Made by a program: the position numbers and the translations under genes
Part shown: one piece after another, positions 35,661-46,111 of the stretch
Position numbering within the stretch: the first letter of the stretch is position 1
Layout: each line of letters begins with the position of its first letter
The notes under the pieces: model-generated
The model's database searches: none
What the model was told of the DNA's origin: nothing
Seen by the model: the letters and a program-made list of their open reading frames with translations, nothing else
Assembly (NCBI RefSeq): GCF_021869535.1
Contig: NW_026262668.1
Span: 22,945,732 to 23,009,731, forward strand
Origin: Mytilus californianus
Lineage: Eukaryota > Mollusca > Bivalvia > Mytilida > Mytilidae
Direction of reading: 5' to 3'
Length of the DNA: 64,000 nucleotides

Positions 35661-37080
35661 CCTATTTTCTTCACCCCCTCCCCCTTCTTCCCCTACCTTA
35701 TACTACTGCTGAATGATACACAAAACCACAACAAAAGAAAACAAATTTCGCTATCCCTTCGAAATTGGAATTTGATAAAGAAAAAATAACACGTTCTATT
35801 TTTATCATACATGTGTAGTTTCAGTTTCAACCATGGTTCTAAATTTAGATTTTACTTTCCCAAAAAATTTTTTTTTGCTGTTGGCTTTTTCTTTGGCTTA
35901 TAAATGTTGTACTAGTGGTCGATTACCCTTAGTATCTTTTATACTTTTTACATAAATAATAAAATATAAAACATCAATTGCATAAAATCGGACATGCCAA
36001 CGTCTGTCTTGTTCAACACACAAATTCACATGCAATATGATTATTCGTTACCTACAATTTTACGCTACACTGAATTTCATTCAAAACTATGGTTTTTTCA
36101 AAAAAATATTGTGGGGTCAATTCTGGTTTGATTTTAATGAATTTGATACGAATAGAAGCAGAATTGTCACTGGTTTATTTGTTTATTTGGTTATAATTTT
36201 GTTGTTTAGGCGTTTTTACCTTCTGTTGAAATAAACACGAGTCGTATTGTGTACCTGCTTCTGCGGGTCTAAAACAAAAACAGTGGTAATAGAGTCAGAC
36301 TAACTCACAATAGGATACTCAGATTTCTGATTGGAGTCATTATAAAAATGTCTTTGAAGTTTTGAGATAGCACATGAATACTTGTTTGGATTCATGATAG
36401 ACCGCACGAAGTCATTTTTCTTTCATGTGCCCATTTTTCCTTTCTTGGAGTAGGGGAGATAACCCGCGTAACTAACGACGCACGTTTTTTATCCTGAACT
36501 CCGCTAGAGGCGTGCAATTACGTACACTTCGCCTTAAGTTGTAGATCAAGTTGTAAATAAGCACTTTTCAAGTATTTTAACACTCGAATAATCTGACCGT
36601 ATGAAGATATTCATTTATTTTTACATATTCATTGCGTTTCTTTAAGAAAAAAAAAATACTAGACAACTTTTCATGATTACATACCCTTCATCTATAAAAC
36701 TAGTGTTGAAATGTTTGTAATTGGATTGCTATGTTAAATAATTGCTTTTAAATATTCTAAATTGTTACTTTTATGTTCCAAATGCAAAGATTGGTCATAA
36801 CCAGTCTTATTTTTTTCATATTTGGCACTTTTTTCCACTTCAGTTTTGGCGAAGAAACCATCCTGATGTTGGGGTAGCAGGAATTTCTGCAGAGTGGTTG
36901 TCAATGACATTATGTGAACTTTACAAGTAATTAAAACACAGATTTAGTAAAATGAAACATAATTGTTGTTTTTTATGGTATGAAACTGCTTAAAAAGCCT
37001 TTGAAAAGTCTTTTTGTGGTATTTTTCAGGGTATTTAATTAAAAACTTCCATATAAGGCAAAATTTAACTAAGAGTACAT

Positions 37081-38566
37081 CAAGACTTTAGTTCCTAGAT
37101 GTACTTGCAATACTGGTCAAAGCAATCACAGAAAACAATTCATATTTATTAAGCATAGTATTTTACACCATTCTTTTAAAAACAGTCAAAGTGCAACTTT
37201 ATATACCAAATATACATTCAGCAATTTTTATGTTTATAAAGGGACATAACTCTAGAATGGTAAAAGTGTTGCCACCTAATTTCGTACATAATCTGTATTA
37301 TGTAGTAATAAGCATTGTGTATAAGTTTCATAACATTTGGTTGAGGCAAACGCAAGTTAGAGCTAGAACGGAAACAAAAAAAATGTACTTGATCTTTACA
37401 GAGTTTTGTGGTAATGAATATTGTGTATTGATTTCATAATGTTTGGCTGGGGAAAACTTCAGTTACAGTATGGAAACTAAAAATTTTGCAATCTTTCGAT
37501 TTATAAAGGGGCATAACTCAATTGATTAAAGTTATACTACCCAAATTCAACTTGATCTGTGTTTTATCAGTGGAAGTAAAAATTAAACATTGCATTGTAT
37601 AAAGCATTGATTGAATTGATTTAACTATAATCATGGTCAAAGGAAGATAACTCCAATTTTAAAAATATATTATATAAACTTGATATTTAGAAGAAAATAA
37701 AAATTTTGCAATTTTTCCATTTATAAAGGGACATAACTCTAGAACAGTTTAAGTGATGCCACCAGAATTCAAACTTGATCTGTGTTTTGTGGTAATAAGC
37801 ATTGTGTATCAGTTTCATAACATTTGGTTGAGGCAAACTTAAGTTAGAGAACGGAAACTAAACATTTTGTAATTTTTCTTTTTATAAAAGGGCATAACTC
37901 TAGATGGGTTAAAGTGATGCCACCAAAATTCAAACTTGATCTGTGTTTTGTGGTAATAAGCATTGTGTATAAGTTTCGTAACATTTGGTTAAGGCAAACT
38001 TAAGTTAGAGAACGGAAACTAAACATTTTGCAATTTTTCTTTTTATAAAGGGACATAACTCTAGGTACGTTCAGACGGACAAGGGTAAAACTAAATGCCC
38101 CCTCCGCCACGACGGGGGTATAAAAAAAATACTAGACAACTTTTCATGATTACATACCCTTCATCTATAAAACTAGTGTTGAAATGTTTGTAATTGGATT
38201 GCTATGTTAAATAATTGCTTTTAAATATTCTAAATTGTTACTTTTATGTTCCAAATGCAAAGATTGGTCATAACCAGTCTTATTTTTTCATATTTGGCAC
38301 TTTTTTCTACTTTAGTTTTGGCCGTCTAGTTTTGGCGAAGAAACCATCCTGATGTTGGGGTAACAGGAATTTCTGCAGAGTGGTTGTCAATGACATTTTG
38401 TGAACTTTACAAGTAATTAAAACACAGATTTAGTAAAATGAAACATAATTGTTGTTTTTTATGGTATGAAACTGCTTAAAAAGCCTTTGAAAAGTCTTTT
38501 TGTGGTATTTTTCAGGGTATTTAATTAAAAACTTCCATATAAGGCAAAATTTAACTAAGAGTACAT
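37081..38566 (+). repeat. Array unit 7, type B (1486 bp)
   Basis: Has CCACCTAATTTCG in place of CCAACTTATTTCG of units 4-5 and a private 4-bp duplication (AGAGCTAGAACGG), which accounts for its extra length. Confidence 0.9.
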
Positions 38567-40049
38567 CAAGACTTTAGTTCCTAGATGTACTTGCAATACT
38601 GGTCAAAGCAATCACAGAAAACAATTCATATTTATTAAGCATAGTATTTTACACCATTCTTTTAAAAACAGTCAAAGTGCAACTTTATATACCAAATATA
38701 CATTCAGCAATTTTTATGTTTATAAAGGGACATAACTCTAGAATGGTAAAAGTGTTGCCACCTAATTTCGTACATAATCTGTATTATGTAGTAATAAGCA
38801 TTGTGTATAAGTTTCATAACATTTGGTTGAGGCAAACTCAAGTTAGAGAACGGAAACAAAAAAAATGTACTTGATCTTTACAGAGTTTTGTGGTAATGAA
38901 TATTGTGTATTGATTTCATAATGTTTGGCTGGGGAAAACTTCAGTTACAGTATGGAAACTAAAAATTTTGCAATCTTTCGATTTATAAAGGGGCATAACT
39001 CAATTGATTAAAGTTATACTACCCAAATTCAACTTGATCTGTGTTTTATCAGTGGAAGTAAAAATTAAACATTGCATTGTATAAAGCATTGATTGAATTG
39101 ATTTAGCTATAATCATGGTCAAAGGAAGATAACTCCAATTTTAAAAATATATTATATAAACTTGATATTTAGAAGAAAATAAAAATTTTGCAATTTTTCC
39201 ATTTATAAAGGGACATAACTCTAGAACAGTTTAAGTGATGCCACCAGAATTCAAACTTGATCTGTGTTTTGTGGTAATAAGCATTGTGTATCAGTTTCAT
39301 AACATTTGGTTGAGGCAAACTTAAGTTAGAGAACGGAAACTAAACATTTTGTAATTTTTCTTTTTATAAAAGGGCATAACTCTAGATGGGTTAAAGTGAT
39401 GCCACCAAAATTCAAACTTGATCTGTGTTTTGTGGTAATAAGCATTGTGTATAAGTTTCGTAACATTTGGTTAAGGCAAACTTAAGTTAGAGAACGGAAA
39501 CTAAACATTTTGCAATTTTTCTTTTTATAAAGGGACATAACTCTAGGTACGTTCAGACGGACAAGGGTAAAACTAAATGCCGCCTCCGCCACGGCGGGGG
39601 CATAAAAAAAAATACTAGACAACTTTTCATGATTACATACCCTTCATCTATAAAACTAGTGTTGAAATGTTTGTAATTGGATTGCTATGTTAAATAATTG
39701 CTTTTAAATATTCTAAATTGTTACTTTTATGTTCCAAATGCAAAGATTGGTCATAACCAGTCTTATTTTTTCATATTTGGCACTTTTTTCTACTTCAGTT
39801 TTGGCCGTCTAGTTTTGGCGAAGAAACCATCCTGATGTTGGGGTAACAGGAATTTCTGCAGAGTGGTTGTCAATGACATTTTGTGAACTTTACAAGTAAT
39901 TAAAACACAGATTTAGTAAAATGAAACATAATTGTTGTTTTTTATGGTATGAAACTGCTTAAAAAGCCTTTGAAAAGTCTTTTTGTGGTATTTTTCAGGG
40001 TATTTAATTAAAAACTTCCATATAAGGCAAAATTTAACTAAGAGTACAT
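38567..40049 (+). repeat. Array unit 8, type B (1483 bp)
   Basis: Tail is CACGGCGGGGGCAT instead of CACGACGGGGGTAT of units 4-7; this variant continues in units 9 and 10. Confidence 0.9.
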
Positions 40050-41386
40050 CAAGACTTAAGTTCCTAGATGTACTTGCAATACTGGTCAAAGCAATCACAG
40101 AAAACAATTCACATTTATTAAGCATAGTATTTTACACCATTCTTTTAAAAACAGTCAAAGTGCAACTTTATATACCAAATATACATTCAGCAATTTTTAT
40201 GTTTATAAAGGGACATAACTCTAGAATGGTAAAAGTGTTGCCACCTAATTTCGTACATAATCTGTATTATGTAGTAATAAGCATTGTGTATAAGTTTCAT
40301 AACATTTGGTTGAGGCAAACTCAAGTTAGAGAACAGAAACAAAAAAATTGTACTTGATCTTTACAGAGTTTTGTGGTAATGAATATTGTGTATTGATTTC
40401 CTAATGTTTGGCTGGGGAAAACTTCAGTTACAGTATGGAAACTAAAAATTTTGCAATCTTTCGATTTATAAAGGGGCATAACTCATTTGATTAAAGTTAC
40501 ACTTCCCAAATTCAACTTGATCTGTGTTTTATCAGTGGAAGTAAAAATTAAACATTGCATTGTATAAAGCATTGATTGAATTGATTTAACTATAATCATG
40601 GTCAAAGGAAGATAACTCCAATTTTAAAAATATATTATATAAACTTGATATTTAGAAGAAAATAAAAATTTTGCAATTTTTCCATTTATAAAGGGACATA
40701 ACTCTAGAACAGTTTAAGTGATGCCACCAAAATTCAAACTTGATCTGTGTTTTGTGGTAATAAGCATTGTGTATCAGTTTCATAACATTTGGTTGAGGCA
40801 AACTTAAGTTAGAGAACGGAAACTAAACATTTTGTAATTTTTCTTTTTATAAAGGGGCATAACTCTAGATCGGTTAAAGTGATGCCACCAAAATTCAAAC
40901 TTGATCTGTGTTTTGTGGTAATAAGCCACGGCGGGGGCATAAAAAAAAATACTAGACAACTTTTCATGATTACATACCCTTCATCTATAAAACTAGTGTT
41001 GAAATGTTTGTAATTGGATTGCTATGTTAAATAATTGCTTTTAAATATTCTAAATTGTTACTTTTATGTTCCAAATGCAAAGATTGGTCATAACCAGTCT
41101 TATTTTTTCATATTTGGCACTTTTTTCTACTTTAGTTTTGGCCGTCTAGTTTTGGCGAAGAAACCATCCTGATGTTGGGGTAACAGGAATTTCTGCAGAG
41201 TGGTTGTCAATGACATTTTGTGAACTTTACAAGTAATTAAAACACAGATTTAGTAAAATGAAACATAATTGTTGTTTTTTATGGTATGAAACTGCTTAAA
41301 AAGCCTTTGAAAAGTCTTTTTGTGGTATTTTTCAGGGTATTTAATTAAAAACTTCCATATAAGGCAAAATTTAACTAAGAGTACAT
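40050..41386 (+). repeat. Array unit 9, type B with about 146-bp deletion (1337 bp)
   Basis: At 40920-40930 GTGGTAATAAGC joins directly to CACGGCGGGGG. The last subrepeat of cassette B and the start of the tail hairpin are missing. Confidence 0.9.
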
Positions 41387-42869
41387 CAAGACTTTAGTTC
41401 CTAGATGTACTTGCAATACTGGTCAAAGCAATCACAGAAAACAATTCATATTTATTAAGCATAGTATTTTACACCATTCTTTTAAAAACAGTCAAAGTGC
41501 AACTTTATATACCAAATATACATTCAGCAATTTTTATGTTTATAAAGGGACATAACTCTAGAATGGTAAAAGTGTTGCCACCTAATTTCGTACATAATCT
41601 GTATTATGTAGTAATAAGCATTGTGTATAAGTTTCATAACATTTGGTTGAGGCAAACTCAAGTTAGAGAACGGAAACAAAAAAATTGTACTTGATCTTTA
41701 CAGAGTTTTGTGGTAATGAATATTGTGTATTGATTTCATAATGTTTGGCTGGGGAAAACTTCAGTTACAGTATGGAAACTAAAAATTTTGCAATCTTTCG
41801 ATTTATAAAGGGGCATAACTCAATTGATTAAAGTTACACTACCCAAATTCAACTTGATCTGTGTTTTATCAGTGGAAGTAAAAATTAAACATTGCATTGT
41901 ATAAAGCATTGATTGAATTGATTTAACTATAATCATGGTCAAAGGAAGATAACTCCAATTTTAAAAATATATTATATAAACTTGATATTTAGAAGAAAAT
42001 AAAAATTTTGCAATTGTTCCATTTATAAAGGGACATAATTCTAGAACAGTTTAAGTGATGCCACCAAAATTCAAACTTGATCTGTGTTTTGTGGTAATAA
42101 GCATTGTGTATCAGTTTCATAACATTTGGTTGAGGCAAACTTAAGTTAGAGAACGGAAACTAAACATTTTGTAATTTTTCTTTTTATAAAGGGGCATAAC
42201 TCTAGATCGGTTAAAGTGATGCCACCAAAATTCAAACTTGATCTGTGTTTTGTGGTAATAAGCATTGTGTATAAGTTTCATAACATTTGGTTAAGGCAAA
42301 CTTAAGTTAGAGAACGGAAACTAAACATTTTGCAATTTTTCTTTTTATAAAGGGACATAACTCTAGGTACGTTCAGACGGACAAGGGTAAAACTAAATGC
42401 CCCCTCCTCCACGGCGGGGGCATAAAAAAAATACTAGACAACTTTTCATGATTACATACCCTTCATCTATAAAACTAGTGTTGAAATGTTTGTAATTGGA
42501 TTGCTATGTTAAATAATTGCTTTTAAATATTCTAAATTGTTACTTTTATGTTCCAAATGCAAAGATTGGTCATAACCAGTCTTATTATTTCATATTTGGC
42601 ACTTTTTTCTACTTCAGTTTTGGCCGTCTAGTTTTGGCAAAAGAAACCATCCTGATGTTGGGGTAACAGGAATTTCTGCAGAATGGTTGTCAATGACATT
42701 TTGTGAACTTTACAAGTAATTAAAACACAGCTTTAGTAAAATGAAACATTATTGTTGTTTTTTATGGTATGAAACTGCTTAAAAAGCCTTTGAAAAGTCT
42801 TTTTGTGGTATTTTTCAGGGTATTTAAGTAAAAACTTCCATATTAGGCAAAATTTAACTAAGAGTACAT
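41387..42869 (+). repeat. Array unit 10, type B (1483 bp)
   Basis: Full-length cassette B with the tail variant CCCCCTCCTCCACGGCGGGGG. Confidence 0.9.
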
Positions 42870-43847
42870 CAAGACTTTAGTTACTAGATGTACTTGCAAT
42901 ACTGGTCAAAGCAAACACAGAAAACAATTCATATTTATTAAGCTTAGTATTTTACACCATTCTTTTAAAAACAGTCAAAGTGCAACTTTATATACCAAAT
43001 ATACATAGGCCGCAGTATGGGCTGTAGTATAAATTTTCCGCTATCTTTACAAGTTCAGCCTTTATGAATGTTGTATTGAAACTGGAACTTGAAAGTTAGA
43101 TACATTTCATGATTAATACAAAAAAAGTAGGAAAAGAAGTTAAAAAGTCCCTTATAGGAAAATATGCACTCTGTCACTGTACTTATTCAAGGCCACACAA
43201 TAATCTCAAACCTCATTTCCTGTAAATATTAATGCAATGGAAGCCTTTTGGAACCACTTAAAGTTGTTTTTATACAAATTTCTATGTTTAACTGCGGCAA
43301 TCCAGAATGCACTGAGTGTACTGTGGTAGGAAGCATGGGCATATGGTAAAAAATCAGTTTTGTATCCAGATTGAAAGAAACAATAGAAATTACACTTGAG
43401 AGTTATGATATTAATGAAAGGCATAAATATTCTCCCCATTTTACATCACCTTTTGCACATTTTTCTCCTAATAATGTGTAAAATCATATTGAAAATCAGA
43501 ATTACCTCCCTTTGACATATTGTATTTTTTTAGCTGTGTTCCCCATGTTAAGTTGTAGATCAAGTTGTAAATATGCACTTTTCAAGTATTTTAACACTCG
43601 AATAATCTGACCGTATGAAGATATTCATTTATTTTTACATAATTCATTGCGTTTCTTTAAGTAAAAAAAAATACTAGACAATTTTTCATGATTACATACC
43701 CTTCATCTATAAAACTAGTGTTGAAATGTTTGTAATTGGATTGCTATGTTAAATAGTTGCTTTTAAATATTCTAAATTGTTACTTTTATTTTCCAAATGC
43801 AAAGATTGGTCATAACCAGTCTTATTTTTTTCATATTTGGCACTTTT
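42870..43847 (+). repeat. Array unit 11, type A, truncated at the right
   Basis: The most diverged type A unit (ATAGGCCGCAG, CAAACCTCATTTCC). It carries 41 extra bases at about 43469-43509. It stops at GGCACTTTTT, where other units continue TCTACTTCAG, and the hairpin-head cluster begins. Confidence 0.9.
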
Positions 43848-44231
43848 TAAGACTTATTGTTTTTAAGACTTATTGTTTTTGCTCAGTTCTTATTATTATT
43901 ATTAATATGTCACCCGATCGACAATGTCGGATATCATATTGCTTTTCCTCTGTTTCTTTGTTATTAAGTCGCCAAAATGGAGTTTTGGGGACTTTATGTT
44001 TTTGTCCCGTTTCTTATTATGATTATGGCACCCTCAACGAAGTTGGGGTGACATATTGTTATTCTACGTTTCTTTTTTTTCTTATTTTTATTATTATGGC
44101 ACCCTCAACGGAGTTGGGGTGACACACCATTGTTATTCTTCGTTTCTTTTATTTCTTTTTATTATTATGTCACCCGATAGACAATGTCGGGTGACATGTT
44201 GCTTTTCCTCCGTTTCTTTTTTTTTATTATT
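43848..44231 (+). other. Stack of head hairpins with (TTA)n spacers and no bodies
   Basis: Successive heads: AAGACTTATTGTTTTT twice (43849-43880), ATGTCACCCGATCG...GTCGGATATCAT (43908), AAGTCGCCAAAATGGAG (43966), ATGGCACCCTCAACGAAG (44025), ATGGCACCCTCAACGGAG (44097) and ATGTCACCCGATAG (44168). Each is followed by a spacer like ATTGCTTTTCCTCTGTTTC or ATTGTTATTCTACGTTTC and then TTATTATT, into which the next head is placed. Confidence 0.85.
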
Positions 44232-45173
44232 ATGGCACCCTCAACGGAGTTGGGGTGACATACTGTTATTCTACGTTTCTTTTTTTTTCTTATTTTTCTT
44301 CCACACATTTTGTCCGCGCGAGTTCTTGGAATCCAAAGGACCAATGTTGATGGAACTCTACTATAATGAGGACCCCCATGTAAAGTTGTGCACCTTGCTA
44401 TGGAATGGTAAAAAATGGCCGCCGTTTCCATGGAAACAGCAAAAATGCGAAACAAATCAAAGTGTTCCAAACTGAAAGAAGCTCCACAGGAATGGGAACT
44501 GGCATGTGCTGATTTGCAGTTTGACTTCGGAATTTTCAAAATGGCTGCCGTTACCATGGAAACAGCTAAAGTATCAAAAACTCTAACTCTTCCGTTATAA
44601 GACCAAACTGGATGAAACTTTATGAAAATGTTACCCAGTTTGCCAAGATGCCAACACAATATTTGGATACTCCAAAATGGCCGCCGTTGTCATAGAAACT
44701 AGGGGCAAGTTTAACATTGACCCTATGGGAAAATGCATAAAATCAGCATTTTCTTAAAGAGTATTTCACCAAAGTCAATGAAACTGTATTGATATATAAC
44801 ATGACATGTGGCAATGAGATGTCTGCTTTTAGAATTTTGGAATTATCCGCTGTAATCATGGCTGCAGCATAAATGTCCAAAATTTCAAAAAAAATCAAAA
44901 TGCTGCAAACTGGATGAAACTTTACAGAAATGGTAACTGGCATAGGCAGAGTTGCATTTTAAAGTTGGAATTTTCAAAATGGCCGTTGTAACCATGGAAA
45001 CAGCAAAAATGTCAAAAATTTCAAAATGCTCCAAACTTAATGAAACTTTACAAAAAGGATAATTTGCATGTGTAGATGCACTCTTTGACTTTGGAATTTT
45101 TTAAATGGCTGCCACTCACCTGGCAACGGGGGAAGAGTGCCATCCGCTATTGCTTGCAATTGCAAATCTAGTT
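44232..45173 (+). mobile_element. Array element E1, ATGGCACCC family
   Basis: Head ATGGCACCC (44232-44240) in a hairpin with loop GGA, a T-rich spacer, then TTTTGTCCGCGCGAG and a body of motif repeats. It closes with GAGTGCCAT (45135-45143, one mismatch to the inverted head), hairpin GCTATTGC-TT-GCAATTGC and CTAGTT at 45173. Frames at 44056-44659 on both strands are body repeats, not genes. Confidence 0.85.
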
Positions 45174-46111
45174 ATGGCACCCTCAACGGAGTTGGGGTGA
45201 CATACTGTTATTCTACGTTTCTTTTTTTTCTTATTTTTCTTCCACACATTTTGTCCGCGCGAGTTCTTGGAATCCAATGGGCCAATGTTGATGGAACTCT
45301 GCTATAATGAGGACCTCCATGTAAAGTTGTGCACCTTGCTATGGAATGGTAAAAAATGGCCGCCGTTTCCATGGAAACAGCAAATATGCGAAAAAAATCA
45401 AAGTGTTCCAAATTGAAAGAAACTCCACAGTAATGTTAACTGGCATGTGCTGATTTGCAGTTTGACTTTGGAATTTTCAAAATGGCTGCCGTTACCATGG
45501 AAACAGCTAAATATCAAAAATTCTGACTCTTTCGTTATAAGACCCAACTGGATGAAACTTTATGAAAATGTTACCCAGTATGCTAAGATGTCAAGACAAT
45601 ATTTGGATAGTCAAAATGGCCGCCGTTGTCATGAAAACATGGGGCAAGTTTTACATTGACCCTATGGGAAAATGCATAAAATCAGCATTTTCTTAAAGAG
45701 TATTTCACCAAAGTCAGTGAAACTGTATTGATATATAACATGACATATGTCAATGAGATGTCTGCTTTTAGAATTTTGGAATTATCCACTGTAACCATGG
45801 AAACAGCAAAAATGTCCAAAATTTCAAAAAAAATCAAAATGCTGCAAACTGAATGAAACTTTACAGAAATCGTAACTGGCATAGGCAGAGTTGCATTTTG
45901 AAGTTGGAATTTTCAAAATGGCCGCCGTAACCATGGAAACAGCAAAAATGTCCAAAATTTCAAAATGCTTCAAACTTATTGAAACTTTACAAATGGATAA
46001 TTTGCATGTGTAAATGCACTCTTTGACTTTGGAATTTTCTAAATGGCTGCCGCTCACCTGGCAATGGGGAAAGGGTGCCATCCGTTATTGCTAGCAATTA
46101 CAAATCTAATT
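45174..46111 (+). mobile_element. Array element E2, ATGGCACCC family
   Basis: Begins directly after E1's CTAGTT. Head ATGGCACCC, closing repeat GGGTGCCAT (46073-46081), hairpin GTTATTGC-TA-GCAATTAC, end CTAATT (variant of CTAGTT). Length and body close to E1. Confidence 0.88.

Larger units (their letters stand above)
32464..36533. mobile_element. 4070-bp TTAA-flanked element with 18-bp terminal inverted repeats
   Basis: GGCGAAGTGTACGTAATT at 32464-32481 is perfectly inverted at 36516-36533. TTAA lies on both sides (32460-32463, 36534-36537), and unit 3 shows the empty site with one TTAA. This fits a piggyBac-type insertion, although piggyBac repeats usually begin CC; a TA- or TWA-targeting family cannot be excluded from the palindromic TTAA alone. 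No transposase frame is present. The interior holds retroelement fragments (32940-33990, 34043-34170, 35014-35660) and a minisatellite, so it is a non-autonomous carrier. Confidence 0.85.
31825..37080 (+). repeat. Array unit 6, type A variant, interrupted by a 4070-bp insertion
   Basis: Shares unit 3's private variants. The span is 5256 bp; subtracting the 4070-bp insert and one TTAA gives 1182 bp, exactly the length of unit 3. Confidence 0.9.
25283..43847 (+). repeat. 18.5-kb tandem array, eleven units with alternating cassettes A and B
   Basis: Units start at CAAGACTTTAGTTCCTAG or CAAGGCTTTAG at 25283, 26481, 27679, 28861, 30343, 31825, 37081, 38567, 40050, 41387 and 42870. All share a core of about 585 bp (ATACTAGACAACTTTTC ... 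CCAAATATACAT). After it comes either cassette A (about 613 bp, begins TGGCC) or cassette B (about 900 bp, begins TCAGCAATTTTTATG and ends in a GGGGG hairpin tail). Sequence identity between like units is very high, so the array expanded recently. Reading frames of 60-124 codons recur because the DNA recurs; none shows a domain. Confidence 0.92.

Noticed and set aside
25477..43439. Recurring 60-124-codon frames in the A and B units
   Set aside because: They recur because the DNA is tandemly repeated; none has a domain, and copies differ by nonsynonymous changes and stops as freely as elsewhere.
25283..43847. CRISPR-like array
   Set aside because: Units are over 1 kb and nearly identical throughout; there are no short repeats with unique spacers, and the sequence is animal in character.
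25283..43847. Assembly artefact producing the tandem units
   Set aside because: Units differ by private indels (1182, 1198, 1337, 1483, 1486 bp) and one carries a 4-kb insertion, so they are distinct copies; total copy number could still be wrong.
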